Source of the DNA: Oscillospiraceae bacterium
Lineage (GTDB): Bacteria > Bacillota > Clostridia > Oscillospirales > Oscillospiraceae
NCBI GenBank assembly: GCA_015068245.1
Contig: SVKU01000002.1
Coordinates: forward strand, 124,001-188,000
Length of the DNA stretch: 64,000 bases
Reading direction: 5' to 3'
Made by a program: the position numbers and the translations under genes. The notes under the pieces are model-generated. The model was not told the origin of the DNA, ran no database searches, and worked only from the letters and a program-made list of their open reading frames with translations. Positions 34,592-43,062 of this stretch are shown here, piece after piece. Each line of letters begins with the position of its first letter. Position 1 is the stretch's first letter.

Positions 34592-36670
34592 GTGCCCAAG
34601 TATTACAAGCATCTTTTTTCCCCGCTGAAGATCAACAACACCGTACTCAAATCCCGTCTGAGCTTCCCCTGCGCACCTGTTCACTTCCTTAACGGCCCTG
34701 AAGAGTGGCCCTCAGAAGGTTATATGACCTTCTACACCAACATGGCCAAAAACGGCTGCGCCTATATCAACATGGGCGAATGGAACAACAAAACCCAGCG
34801 CACAGAAGGCAACGACGACAGCATCAGAATGCAGTATTTCAACACCGACAACCCTGCTCTTGAAAACTACATTTCCCAGCTGGCTGACGATGTCCGCGCA
34901 TTTGGCAGCTACCTGTGTCTTGGCGCCACCGGCCCCGAATACCCCGAGGGCTACAGCTTCTCCGGCGGTCCCGCCATGGGCGGTGCTCCCGGTTCCGAAC
35001 CCAAGATGACCAAAATGGCTACCACCGAAATGGTCTACGAAGCCATTGAAAATTATGCTCAGAAAATGCTCAAATATAAAAAGATGGGCTATGGCCTTGC
35101 CACCGTCAGCGTAGGCATGGGCCCCGGCAAGAAAAAAGCCGGCGGCGCAGGCGGTCCCGGTGGACCCGGTGGTCCCGGCGGTGAAGGACCCGGAGGACCT
35201 GGCGGCCCCGGTGGTGGACCCGGTGGTCCCGGCGGTCCCGGAATGCAGATGGGCCGTACCGACGAATGGGCAGATCAGGACAAGTACCAGAAGGCTCAGC
35301 TGCAGCGTGTCAAGGAAGTCTGCGGCAAGGACTTCCTGCTGGAGACCATCGTTGCAGGCGACGGCATGATGAGCCCCGAGGAACTGGGCGAACTGTCCAA
35401 GGAATACGAAGGTCTGGTAGATATCTGGACCCTCCGCGAAGCTGACATTGCTTCTTCCCATCCCACCAGCTTTACCTTCAAAAAGGGCGAACACCCCGTT
35501 ATCGGCTATGCCCGCCGCATGAAAGCCACCGGCACCAAGGCCATCATTTCCGTCAACGGCGGTTTCCAGGATCTTGACGAATGCGACGCTTACATAGCCA
35601 ACGGCGACTGCGATATGATCTCCATGGGTCGTGCATGGTTTGCCGATCCCGAATACGGCAAAAAAGCTCAGGAAGGTCGCGCAGACGACGTTACTCCCTG
35701 CCTGTGGTGCAACAAATGTCACGGCACCATGTCCGCTCCCTGGCTCACTTTCTGCTCCGTCAACCCCGTAATGGGCAACGAACACAAGCTCCATCGTATG
35801 TTCTCTGCCGAGACCACTCCCAGAAAAGTCGCAGTTATCGGCGGCGGCACCGCAGGCATGACAGCTGCCATCTACGCTGCGCGCCGTGGCCACGATGTAA
35901 CCCTTTACGAAAAGACCGATTATCTCGGCGGTCAGCTGTATCACGCCGAAGTTGCAGACTTCAAGTGGACCATCAAGGACTTCCGCGACTGGCAGGTGCG
36001 TCAGCTGGATAAGCTGGGTGTTAAAGTTATTATGAACTGCGCACCCACTCCCGAAATGATCGAAGCCGAAGGCTTCTACGCCGCCATCGCATGCACCGGC
36101 GCTGTTCCCAATGTTCCCAAGTTTGCTCAGGACGAAAACGGAAAACTCAAGGCCGGTCTTACCACCTGCGTCGACGTTTTCAAAAACGGCGAAGACAAGC
36201 TGGGTAAGAAGGTCGTTATCGTCGGCGGCAGCGAAACCGGTATCGAAACCGCTATGTACCTTGGTCAGGCAGGTCACGATGTAACCGTGCTGACCCGTCA
36301 GAACGAAGTGGCTCACGATGCTCCCAAGCTCCACTATATCACCATGAGCTGGGTAGACCCCACCGCCCCCGGATTTATGGGTGTTAAGCCCGAATGGGAA
36401 AAACCCAAATACAACGGCATCAAGTCCGTTGTCGAAGTCACCACCAAGGCTGTTACCGCAAATTCCGTAACCTACTGCGATAAAGACGGTAACGAGACCA
36501 CCATCGAGTGCGACAGCGTTGTTATCTGCGGCGGTATGGTTCCCTGTCAGGAAGAAGCAATTCAGTATGCCGATTCCGTCAACTTCTTCTATATGGCCGG
36601 CGACTGCGAAGCCATCGGCAACATTCAGAAGTGCACCAGAAGCGGTTACTCCAAGGCAATGCAGATCTAA
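34592..36670 (+). CDS. Old-Yellow-Enzyme/2,4-dienoyl-CoA-reductase type flavoenzyme with GGP tract
   Basis: The 692-aa start is at GTG 34592, nine bases behind AAGGAGG. The layout follows BaiCD/FadH-like enzymes: an N-terminal TIM barrel (1-350), a [4Fe-4S] site C370-x2-C373-x2-C376-x11-C388, and FAD/NAD(P) domains with VAVIGGGTAGM and VIVGGSETG. A Gly-Gly-Pro tract (about 183-217) sits exactly where homologues have the HxxH/Y substrate motif and FLSPLxN loop. Here the aligned residues are SVGM and the downstream RTDEW remains. A second G/P-rich stretch is at about 117-137. The classical catalytic pair is therefore missing, so the reaction is open; the reductase half looks intact. Confidence 0.9.
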   Translation: MPKYYKHLFSPLKINNTVLKSRLSFPCAPVHFLNGPEEWPSEGYMTFYTNMAKNGCAYINMGEWNNKTQRTEGNDDSIRMQYFNTDNPALENYISQLADDVRAFGSYLCLGATGPEYPEGYSFSGGPAMGGAPGSEPKMTKMATTEMVYEAIENYAQKMLKYKKMGYGLATVSVGMGPGKKKAGGAGGPGGPGGPGGEGPGGPGGPGGGPGGPGGPGMQMGRTDEWADQDKYQKAQLQRVKEVCGKDFLLETIVAGDGMMSPEELGELSKEYEGLVDIWTLREADIASSHPTSFTFKKGEHPVIGYARRMKATGTKAIISVNGGFQDLDECDAYIANGDCDMISMGRAWFADPEYGKKAQEGRADDVTPCLWCNKCHGTMSAPWLTFCSVNPVMGNEHKLHRMFSAETTPRKVAVIGGGTAGMTAAIYAARRGHDVTLYEKTDYLGGQLYHAEVADFKWTIKDFRDWQVRQLDKLGVKVIMNCAPTPEMIEAEGFYAAIACTGAVPNVPKFAQDENGKLKAGLTTCVDVFKNGEDKLGKKVVIVGGSETGIETAMYLGQAGHDVTVLTRQNEVAHDAPKLHYITMSWVDPTAPGFMGVKPEWEKPKYNGIKSVVEVTTKAVTANSVTYCDKDGNETTIECDSVVICGGMVPCQEEAIQYADSVNFFYMAGDCEAIGNIQKCTRSGYSKAMQI

Positions 36671-36672
36671 AT

Positions 36673-36717
36673 AAAGAAGTGCTGCAAAAACTCGTTGAGT
36701 TTTTGCAGCACTTCTTT
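36673..36717 (+). terminator. Terminator of the GGP-tract flavoenzyme gene
   Basis: Perfect 21-bp arms (36673-36693, 36697-36717) around GTT, three bases past the stop. Internal A/T runs make the end of the stem T-rich. Confidence 0.85.
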
Positions 36718-36840
36718 AAGTAATAAGTAATAGTGAAAAGCGAAGAAGTAAGGTATTTGGCCGCAGGCCAAATGAATTGGACTATGTTCGGCTTTGCCGA
36801 ACTCATCACCTATTCACTATTACCTATTACTTATTACCTA
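36718..36840. repeat. AT-rich inverted-repeat element with inner hairpins
   Basis: AAGTAATAAGTAATAGTGAA (36718-36737) is repeated in inverse at about 36812-36839 with a 7-base extra unit. Inside are ATTTGGCC-GCA-GGCCAAAT and GTTCGGC-TTT-GCCGAAC stems. It is located between two terminators, so insertion is harmless to both genes. Same architecture as 25253-25373. Confidence 0.7.
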
Positions 36841-36866
36841 AAAAAACCCGGCTCTTTCGAGCCGGG
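36841..36866 (-). terminator. Terminator of the opp operon
   Basis: Arms CCCGGCTC/GAGCCGGG around TTTC, preceded on plus by AAAAAA, which is the U-run on the minus strand. Located 19 bases past the oppA stop. Confidence 0.9.
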
Positions 36867-36884
36867 ATTTTTATGTAACTGCAA

Positions 36885-38651
36885 TTATTCAGCAGCGATG
36901 GTGGTGTACATGAAGTACTTGTAACCCAGGGGGTTGCAGAAGAAGCCGTCTACCTTCTCGCTGAGCATGAAGTTGTCAGTGTAGAAGTAGATGGGAACGA
37001 TGCAGCCGGTAGCCATGAGCATATCTTCGGCGATGTGCATCAGTTCATAACGCTTTGCGCTGTCGGTTTCACCCTTGATGGTGGAAATCAGAACATCATA
37101 GGTTTCTGCCCATGTGCCATCCTCGACCTTTACGTCGTAGCCCAGAGCGGTGAGGTCCAGATCGTACATAGCCAGAGCTTCGTGAGCGCCCTTGCCGAAC
37201 TGAACGTCGTTGTTGCCGGATTCGGTAGTCCACATATCCAGGAAGCAGATGGGATCGTTGTAGTCAGCGACCCAACCGTTACGGGCGATGGAGTATTCAC
37301 CGTTCTTACGGGTGTTCAGGAAGGTGTTCCATTCCTGGTTTTCCAGGTTCATGGTGATGCCAACAGCAGACAGAGCGCCGGCCAGGTATTCGCCGATAGC
37401 CTTGTGGTTGTCAGCGGTGTTGTACAGATAGGTCAGGGTGGGGAAGTTGGTGAACTTCTCGCCGTCCCAATCGTAGTACTTCTTCAGGGTTTCAACAGCG
37501 GAGTTGAAGTTGGCTTCGATGGCTTCTTCGGAAACATCATAGTAACCATAGAAGTCGTTGGTGCCGGAGTTCTGATAGAACTCGGAACCGTCGGGCTCAG
37601 TCATACCCATGGCAACGAAGGAGGAAGCAGGAACTTCACCGGCCTGGGAAATATTCTTAACAATGTGGTTACGGTCGAAGAACAGGCCGATGGCAGCACG
37701 GATCTCAGCCTTGGCTGCTTCAGCTTCTTCACCGGTCAGATCGCTGCCTTCGGGCAGGATCTCTTCGTTGACGTTCCAGCAGACATAGTAGGTGCCGATC
37801 TGGCCGACAACAGTGTATTCGTTGGGATAATCCTTTTCAAGAGCAGAGATCTCGTTTACGGGTACGCCGTCGATCATGAGCCAGTCGCCATTCTTGTAGT
37901 TGGTCAGCATGTTGTTTTCGTCATCGGACAGGTAGCACTTGATCTCGTCCATGGTGACGGAAGCAGCATCGTAGTAGTTAGCGTTCTTGGTGAGGGTGAT
38001 AACGCTGTCATGCTCCCAAGCGGTGATGGTGTAAGCACCGTTGCAGACGTAAGTAGCAGGCTCGGTAGCCCAGGCTTCGCTGGAAACAACATCTTCACGT
38101 ACGGGGAAGTAGGTGGGGAATGCCAGCAGCTCGTTCCAGTAAGCAACAGCGTTGTTCAGGGTAACTTCAAGAGTCTTGTCGTCGATGGCGGTAACAGCCA
38201 GCTCATCGGGATAGCCCTTGACCTGTTCGAACATGTAGCCGTAGTCGGCACCCAGTTCGGTGGAGGCAGCGCGCTTCCATGCGAAAGCAAAGTCACCGGC
38301 GGTGACGTCTTTGCCGTCGGACCACTTCAGGCCGTCGCGCAGGGTGTAGGTGTAGGTGACAGTGCCGTCTTCGTTGACAACGCCTTCAGGCAGTTCAGCA
38401 GCAGAGTCAGCTACGATGACCAGGTTGCCGTTTTCGTCCTGAGCCCATTTGGCCAGGCCGGAGAACAGATGGGAAACCATGGTGGCGCCATCAACGGCAG
38501 AGTTCAGAGCGGGGTCCAGAGTGTCGGGCTCGGAAGCCAGGCAGATGGACAGAGAGGAAGCAGCTGCTTCCTCGGCCTTTTCAGTGCTGCCGCAAGCTGC
38601 GAGGGACAGACACATGACAAGAGCCAGAACCAGTGCGAGGATCTTTTTCAT
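36885..38651 (-). CDS. oppA: Oligopeptide ABC transporter substrate-binding lipoprotein
   Basis: The 588-aa family 5 solute-binding protein has the lipobox LSLAAC and EPDTLDPALNSAVDGATM near the start, the typical SBP_bac_5 region. Further conserved segments are YTYTLRDGLKWSDGKDVTAGDFAFAWKRA (shown in parts) and NNDVQFG near the end. It captures peptides outside the membrane for OppBCDF. It is the last gene of oppBCDFA, 87 bases after oppF, with a strong AGGAAGGA site and heavily biased codons, as expected for an abundant binding protein. Confidence 0.94.
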   Translation of the reverse strand: MKKILALVLALVMCLSLAACGSTEKAEEAAASSLSICLASEPDTLDPALNSAVDGATMVSHLFSGLAKWAQDENGNLVIVADSAAELPEGVVNEDGTVTYTYTLRDGLKWSDGKDVTAGDFAFAWKRAASTELGADYGYMFEQVKGYPDELAVTAIDDKTLEVTLNNAVAYWNELLAFPTYFPVREDVVSSEAWATEPATYVCNGAYTITAWEHDSVITLTKNANYYDAASVTMDEIKCYLSDDENNMLTNYKNGDWLMIDGVPVNEISALEKDYPNEYTVVGQIGTYYVCWNVNEEILPEGSDLTGEEAEAAKAEIRAAIGLFFDRNHIVKNISQAGEVPASSFVAMGMTEPDGSEFYQNSGTNDFYGYYDVSEEAIEANFNSAVETLKKYYDWDGEKFTNFPTLTYLYNTADNHKAIGEYLAGALSAVGITMNLENQEWNTFLNTRKNGEYSIARNGWVADYNDPICFLDMWTTESGNNDVQFGKGAHEALAMYDLDLTALGYDVKVEDGTWAETYDVLISTIKGETDSAKRYELMHIAEDMLMATGCIVPIYFYTDNFMLSEKVDGFFCNPLGYKYFMYTTIAAE

Positions 38652-38738
38652 TTAAAGATTCCTTCCTTTCATGTTGATATTTTTCAATATGCGCATATTA
38701 CCCAAAGGGCACTAAACGCACACATATTGACATATGGA

Positions 38739-39725
38739 TCAGTTGATTTCGTCGACCCTGTGGCATGCCACAAAATGGCCGGACGAGACTTCTTTGAATT
38801 CAGGCATTTCCTGAGCACATTTTTCCTGAGCGTAGGGACAGCGGGTGCGGAACGGGCATCCGGAGGGTGCGTTCAGCGGGCTTGGAATGTCACCTTCCAG
38901 CATGATTCGCTGATTAGCACGGGCAATCTTGGGATCGGGTACAGGTACTGCAGAAAGCAGAGATTTGGAGTAGGGGTGCAGGGGGTGATCGTAAATCTCA
39001 GCTGCGTCTGCCAGTTCAACCATTTTGCCAAGGTACATAACCGCTATGCGGTCGGAAATATGGCGCACTACCAGCAGGTCGTGGGCAATGAACAGGTAGG
39101 TCAGTCCCAGCTTTTCCTGCAGTTCATCGAACATATTGATGACCTGTGCCTGAATGGAAACGTCCAGTGCGGAAACGGGTTCGTCACACACGATGAAATC
39201 GGGGTTAACTGCCAGCGCACGGGCTATGCCGATTCGCTGACGCTGACCGCCGGAGAACTCGTGGGCATAACGGGCAGCATGTTCGCTGTTGAGGCCGACA
39301 TGGCTCATCAGTTCGAGGATACGTTCCTGACGTTCGGCCTTGGTGGAGTACATCTTGTGCACGTCCAGAGGTTCACCGATAATATCGGCAACGGTCATTC
39401 TGGGGTTCAGGGAAGAATAGGGATCCTGAAATACCATGGTAGCCTTTTTGCGGAACTCGGCAATATCCTGCTTGGTTTCCAGCTTTTTGCCGTTATACCA
39501 GACTTCGCCGCCGGTAGGCTTGTAAAGATGGAGGATAGTGCGGCCAACGGTGGTTTTACCGCAGCCGGATTCGCCAACAAGGCCGAGAGTTTCGCCCTTA
39601 TTGATGGTGAAGGAAACGCCGTCAACAGCTTTCAGGGGCTTTGTTTTGAAAGCGCCCATATTGATATCGAAATACTGCTTGAGATCCTTGACTTCCAGCA
39701 AGGGCTGCTTAATGATCTCACTCAC
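38739..39725 (-). CDS. oppF: Peptide ABC transporter ATP-binding protein (OppF type)
   Basis: The 328-aa ABC ATPase has Walker [12 protein letters not shown], signature [15 protein letters not shown], Walker B FIVCDEP and the C-terminal oligopeptide extension with [11 protein letters not shown] and HFVACH, the cysteines that coordinate a Fe-S cluster in OppD/F-type ATPases. The GTG start overlaps the oppD stop by four bases (GTGA), a translational coupling signature. Confidence 0.95.
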   Translation of the reverse strand: MSEIIKQPLLEVKDLKQYFDINMGAFKTKPLKAVDGVSFTINKGETLGLVGESGCGKTTVGRTILHLYKPTGGEVWYNGKKLETKQDIAEFRKKATMVFQDPYSSLNPRMTVADIIGEPLDVHKMYSTKAERQERILELMSHVGLNSEHAARYAHEFSGGQRQRIGIARALAVNPDFIVCDEPVSALDVSIQAQVINMFDELQEKLGLTYLFIAHDLLVVRHISDRIAVMYLGKMVELADAAEIYDHPLHPYSKSLLSAVPVPDPKIARANQRIMLEGDIPSPLNAPSGCPFRTRCPYAQEKCAQEMPEFKEVSSGHFVACHRVDEIN

Positions 39726-40732
39726 CGGTCGTCACCTCCTTCAAGCGTTATGGTACCGTTTTCAAGTCCCTTTTTGACATTCATCCAGCAGGCTGCCTGG
39801 TGGTTTTCGTTTATCTGCATACGCTCACAGCGCTGAGAAAGGCATATCTTCATTGCTGCGTCACAGCGGGGAGTGAACGGGCATCCCTCAGGCATATTCA
39901 GCAGGTCGATGGGAGTACCGGAAATGGGCTGCAGCTTTGTGCCTGCGGTATCGGCACTTGGAATGGATCGCAGCAGGCCCTTGGTGTATTCGTGGCAGGG
40001 GTTGTAGAAAATCTCATCTGCAGTACCCTGTTCGCAAATAGAGCCGGCATACATAACGATAACTTCGTCACACATCTGTGCCACAACGCCAAGGTCGTGG
40101 GTTATCATGATTATTGCCATGCCCAGTTCTTCCTGCAGGGACTTCATAAGCTCAAGTATCTGAGCCTGAATGGTAACGTCCAATGCTGTGGTAGGCTCGT
40201 CTGCAATAAGAATATCGGGTTCGCAGGCCAGCGCCATGGCTATCATGATTCGCTGACGCATGCCGCCGGAAAACTCATGGGGATACTGTTTCATACGTTT
40301 TTCCGGCTCGTTGATGTTAACAAGGCGCAGCATCTCGATGGCTCGCTGCTCAGCCTCTTTTTTATTGCGGTCGGTATGGAGGGTGATAGCCTCCATCAGC
40401 TGATGACCGATGGTATAGGTTGGGTTGAGGGAGGTCATGGGGTCCTGGAAAATGATAGATATTTTGTTGCCGCGGACGGTTTTCATGACCTTTTCACCGG
40501 CGTTTACCAGTTCCTGACCGTCCAGCTTGATGGAGCCGGAAACGATCTTGCCGGTAGATGCCAGAATCTGCATAATGGAATAAGCGGTAACGGACTTACC
40601 GGAACCGGATTCGCCAACGATGCCAAGAACTTTTCCCTTATCGAGATTAAAGGACACGCCGTTGACGGCCTTTACTTCACCGGCATCGGTAAAGAAGGAG
40701 GTATGCAGATCGTTTACTTCAAGCAAATGCAT
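39722..40732 (-). CDS. oppD: Peptide ABC transporter ATP-binding protein (OppD type)
   Basis: The 336-aa ATPase has Walker [12 protein letters not shown], signature [15 protein letters not shown], Walker [15 protein letters not shown] and the oligopeptide C-terminal domain with CPFTPRC...CLSQRC...AACW. It partners with OppF beneath the OppBC channel. It lies 18 bases after oppC. Confidence 0.95.
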   Translation of the reverse strand: MHLLEVNDLHTSFFTDAGEVKAVNGVSFNLDKGKVLGIVGESGSGKSVTAYSIMQILASTGKIVSGSIKLDGQELVNAGEKVMKTVRGNKISIIFQDPMTSLNPTYTIGHQLMEAITLHTDRNKKEAEQRAIEMLRLVNINEPEKRMKQYPHEFSGGMRQRIMIAMALACEPDILIADEPTTALDVTIQAQILELMKSLQEELGMAIIMITHDLGVVAQMCDEVIVMYAGSICEQGTADEIFYNPCHEYTKGLLRSIPSADTAGTKLQPISGTPIDLLNMPEGCPFTPRCDAAMKICLSQRCERMQINENHQAACWMNVKKGLENGTITLEGGDDR

Positions 40733-40750
40733 TTTTCATACTCTCCTTTC

Positions 40751-41815
40751 TTAACTGTTGAGTTTGGGGTCAAAGGCATCCCGAAGACCGTCGCCAAACA
40801 GGTTCAGAGAAAGAACGATAAGAGAAATAACGATAGCGGGAATGACCAGACGGTAGGAATAAGAGCTGATACCGTTAAGAGCATCTGACGCAAGACTGCC
40901 CAGTGAAGGCATGGGAGCATTGACACCCAGGCCAAGGAAAGACAGGAAGCTTTCGGTAAAAATTGCGTTGGGGATCTGCAAAGCCGTGGAAATAATGACC
41001 ACGCTGATGCTGTTGGGGATAAGGTGCTTTGTAATTATCCAGAACCCCTTTGCTCCGGAAGCCCGGGCAGCAAGAACATATTCCTGCTCCTTCAGGGAAA
41101 GAATCTGGCCTCGGATCTGGCGGGACATGGATACCCAATACAGCAAAGCAAAAACAACGAAAAGACTTATCATGTTTGCACCAAGCTTTTCGAACACGGT
41201 ACCTGCTATAACAGCTTCCAGACCGGTGCCCAGCACGGCTGCCAGCAATATGACCATCAGCATATCGGGCAAAGAATAGATAACATCAACGATACGCATG
41301 ATGACCAGGTCTACCTTGCCGCCGCAATAGCCTGCAACGGAACCCATAAGCATGCCAATGGCAAGAACTATCAGGCTGGCAAAGAAACCAACCGCCAGAG
41401 AAATACGGGTGCCGTATACAACACGAATAAAGTAATCACGTCCGGCAGCGTCTGTACCGAAAATATGAGGAAACACCTTTTCTCCCGCTTCGATACGTTC
41501 CAGCTCTGTTTCGCCGTATTCAAAGGGCGAAAGATTGGCGTAAGATGCGTCAACAGGCTTGCCGGGAGTGATGCCCAGCTGAGCATCATAAGAATAGGGC
41601 CAGAACATGGGGATGATTATGGCAGACAGTGTTATCAAAACAATAACTATAAAGGAAACGGTTGCCACTTTGTTCTTAAGCAGACGCTTTACACCATCTT
41701 TGAAAAAGGTGGTGGATTCACGCATCTGCACCATGTATTCCTTTTCCGCCTCAGTGGCGGGTTCAAACACGCTCAGATCCGTATGGAGACTGAACTTTTT
41801 CTTATTGATATCCAT
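40751..41815 (-). CDS. oppC: Peptide ABC transporter permease (OppC type)
   Basis: The 354-aa start is at the ATG at 41813-41815 (MDINKKKF), five bases from GGAGG. There is an N-terminal cytoplasmic segment and six membrane helices. A long extracellular insert after helix 1 (PYSYDAQLGI...FGTDAAGRDYF) is typical of OppC/DppC. The EAA-loop region is AARASGAKGFWIITKHLIPN. Confidence 0.93.
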   Translation of the reverse strand: MDINKKKFSLHTDLSVFEPATEAEKEYMVQMRESTTFFKDGVKRLLKNKVATVSFIVIVLITLSAIIIPMFWPYSYDAQLGITPGKPVDASYANLSPFEYGETELERIEAGEKVFPHIFGTDAAGRDYFIRVVYGTRISLAVGFFASLIVLAIGMLMGSVAGYCGGKVDLVIMRIVDVIYSLPDMLMVILLAAVLGTGLEAVIAGTVFEKLGANMISLFVVFALLYWVSMSRQIRGQILSLKEQEYVLAARASGAKGFWIITKHLIPNSISVVIISTALQIPNAIFTESFLSFLGLGVNAPMPSLGSLASDALNGISSYSYRLVIPAIVISLIVLSLNLFGDGLRDAFDPKLNS

Positions 41816-41828
41816 TGCAGCCTCCTTA

Positions 41829-42758
41829 TTACTCAAGATTGATTCGGGGGTCGACTACCTTATAAAGGATGTCGCTTATCATGTTCATTATAACTATAAG
41901 AGATGCCAGAACAATGGTGGTGCCCATTATCATGGGATAATCACGGTCGGTTATGCTGCTTACAAAAGCACGTCCGATTCCGGGCACGGCAAATATCTGC
42001 TCAACCACCAGAGAACCCGTGACGATATATGCCAGCATGGGGCCAAAGTAGGTGATGACGGGGATCAGTGCATTCTTCAGCGCATGACCGAAAATAATCT
42101 TGCTGCCCGACACACCCTTGGCCTTGGCAGTGCGGATATAGTCCTGGCCGAGAACATCAAGCATGGAAGAGCGGGTCAAACGGGTTATGTTGGCCATGGG
42201 TGACAGGGACAGGGTTATAATGGGCAGTATCAGGCCGCCCTCTGCGGCACCGTTGGCAGGTACCAACCGCAGCGTTATGGAGAAAAGTATCAACAGCAGC
42301 GAACCCATGATAAAAGAAGGCATGGAAATGCATGCAGTGGTAAACACCATGACGATACGGTCGATGAGTTTGTTGCGTCTCAGCGCCGCAACCGCGCCCA
42401 GCACAACGCCCAGCACAAGGGCAATAGCTGCTGCGGACACACCCAGTTTGGCAGAGGTCTTCATGCCGTCACCGATAACGGTTATAACATCACGTCCACG
42501 CTGTTTCAGCGAGGGACCGAAGTCAAATTTTGTCACGATATCTTTCAGGTATGTAAAATACTGCTCCATCAGCGGTTTATCCAGACCGTATTTGGCTTCA
42601 AGAGCCGCCTGAGCTTCGGGGGTAATGGCCTTTTCAGACATAAAGGGTCCGCCGGGAACCGCCCTTGAAACGAAAAACGTTACCGTGATGACCACCCACA
42701 CCGTGAGTATCGCCAGAACGATACGTTTCAGAATATAAAACAGGTTTTTGGAATTCAT
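41829..42758 (-). CDS. oppB: Peptide ABC transporter permease (OppB type)
   Basis: The 309-aa start is at the ATG at 42756-42758 (MNSKNLF), with AGAGGTG upstream. Six membrane helices are predicted. The DppB/OppB features are VTFFVSRAVPGGPF at the N-terminus and the EAA loop RTAKAKGVSGSKIIFGHALKN. First gene of oppBCDFA, preceded by a promoter at 42909-42937 and a leader of about 140 bases with strong palindromes. Confidence 0.94.
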   Translation of the reverse strand: MNSKNLFYILKRIVLAILTVWVVITVTFFVSRAVPGGPFMSEKAITPEAQAALEAKYGLDKPLMEQYFTYLKDIVTKFDFGPSLKQRGRDVITVIGDGMKTSAKLGVSAAAIALVLGVVLGAVAALRRNKLIDRIVMVFTTACISMPSFIMGSLLLILFSITLRLVPANGAAEGGLILPIITLSLSPMANITRLTRSSMLDVLGQDYIRTAKAKGVSGSKIIFGHALKNALIPVITYFGPMLAYIVTGSLVVEQIFAVPGIGRAFVSSITDRDYPMIMGTTIVLASLIVIMNMISDILYKVVDPRINLE

Positions 42759-42794
42759 TGATCGCACCTCTCGATTATTTATGAAAACACCTTC

Positions 42795-42873
42795 ATCTTT
42801 TTGCGCTGCAAAAAGATTGCAAGGGTCGACCCTTGCACACCGCTTCGCTAAGTTTTCGCTAAGAACGCGGTCG
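42795..42873 (-). repeat. Palindrome cluster in the opp leader
   Basis: ATCTTTTTGC-GCT-GCAAAAAGAT (42795-42817) is followed directly by a perfect 20-bp palindrome centred on GTCGAC (42818-42837). A doubled CTTCGCTAAG/TTTCGCTAAG repeat lies at about 42843-42863. It is within the predicted 5' leader of oppB and could fold into stacked hairpins. It may be a mobile palindromic element or an attenuator. Confidence 0.6.
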
Positions 42874-42908
42874 GTGATTAATAATATCCGAAAAACAAAA
42901 ACTAATCT

Positions 42909-42937
42909 ATTTTACAATTTATTTTGCTAAAACGCAA
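42909..42937 (-). promoter_or_regulatory. opp operon promoter
   Basis: On the minus strand TTGCGT (42937-42932), 17 bases, TAAAAT (42914-42909). Confidence 0.7.
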
Positions 42938-43004
42938 GAGCAATTTGACGGAAAATGCAAGTATTTGTGGTATTTAATTCATTTTCCACCTTTCTCTGCA
43001 CGAA

Positions 43005-43040
43005 AAAACGCCAGAGAGCGGCGTAATACCGCTCTCCGGC
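43005..43040 (-). terminator. Terminator of beta-helix gene 2
   Basis: GCCGGAGAGCGG/CCGCTCTCTGGC stem (one unpaired change) around a 7-base loop, followed on the minus strand by GTTTTTTCG. Located 23 bases after the stop at 43063. Confidence 0.85.
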
Positions 43041-43062
43041 ACTAAAAATTATCACAGTTCAA

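Larger units (their letters stand above)
42759..43062. other. opp leader and spacer (304 bp)
   Basis: No gene is seen. It holds the opp promoter (42909-42937), a palindrome-rich leader (42795-42873) and the terminator of the neighbouring beta-helix gene (43005-43040). Confidence 0.6.

Noticed and set aside
37035-39836. A 933-codon plus-strand open frame across oppA and oppF
   Set aside because: It crosses two well-supported ABC transporter genes and their spacer and has no recognisable domain or ribosome site.
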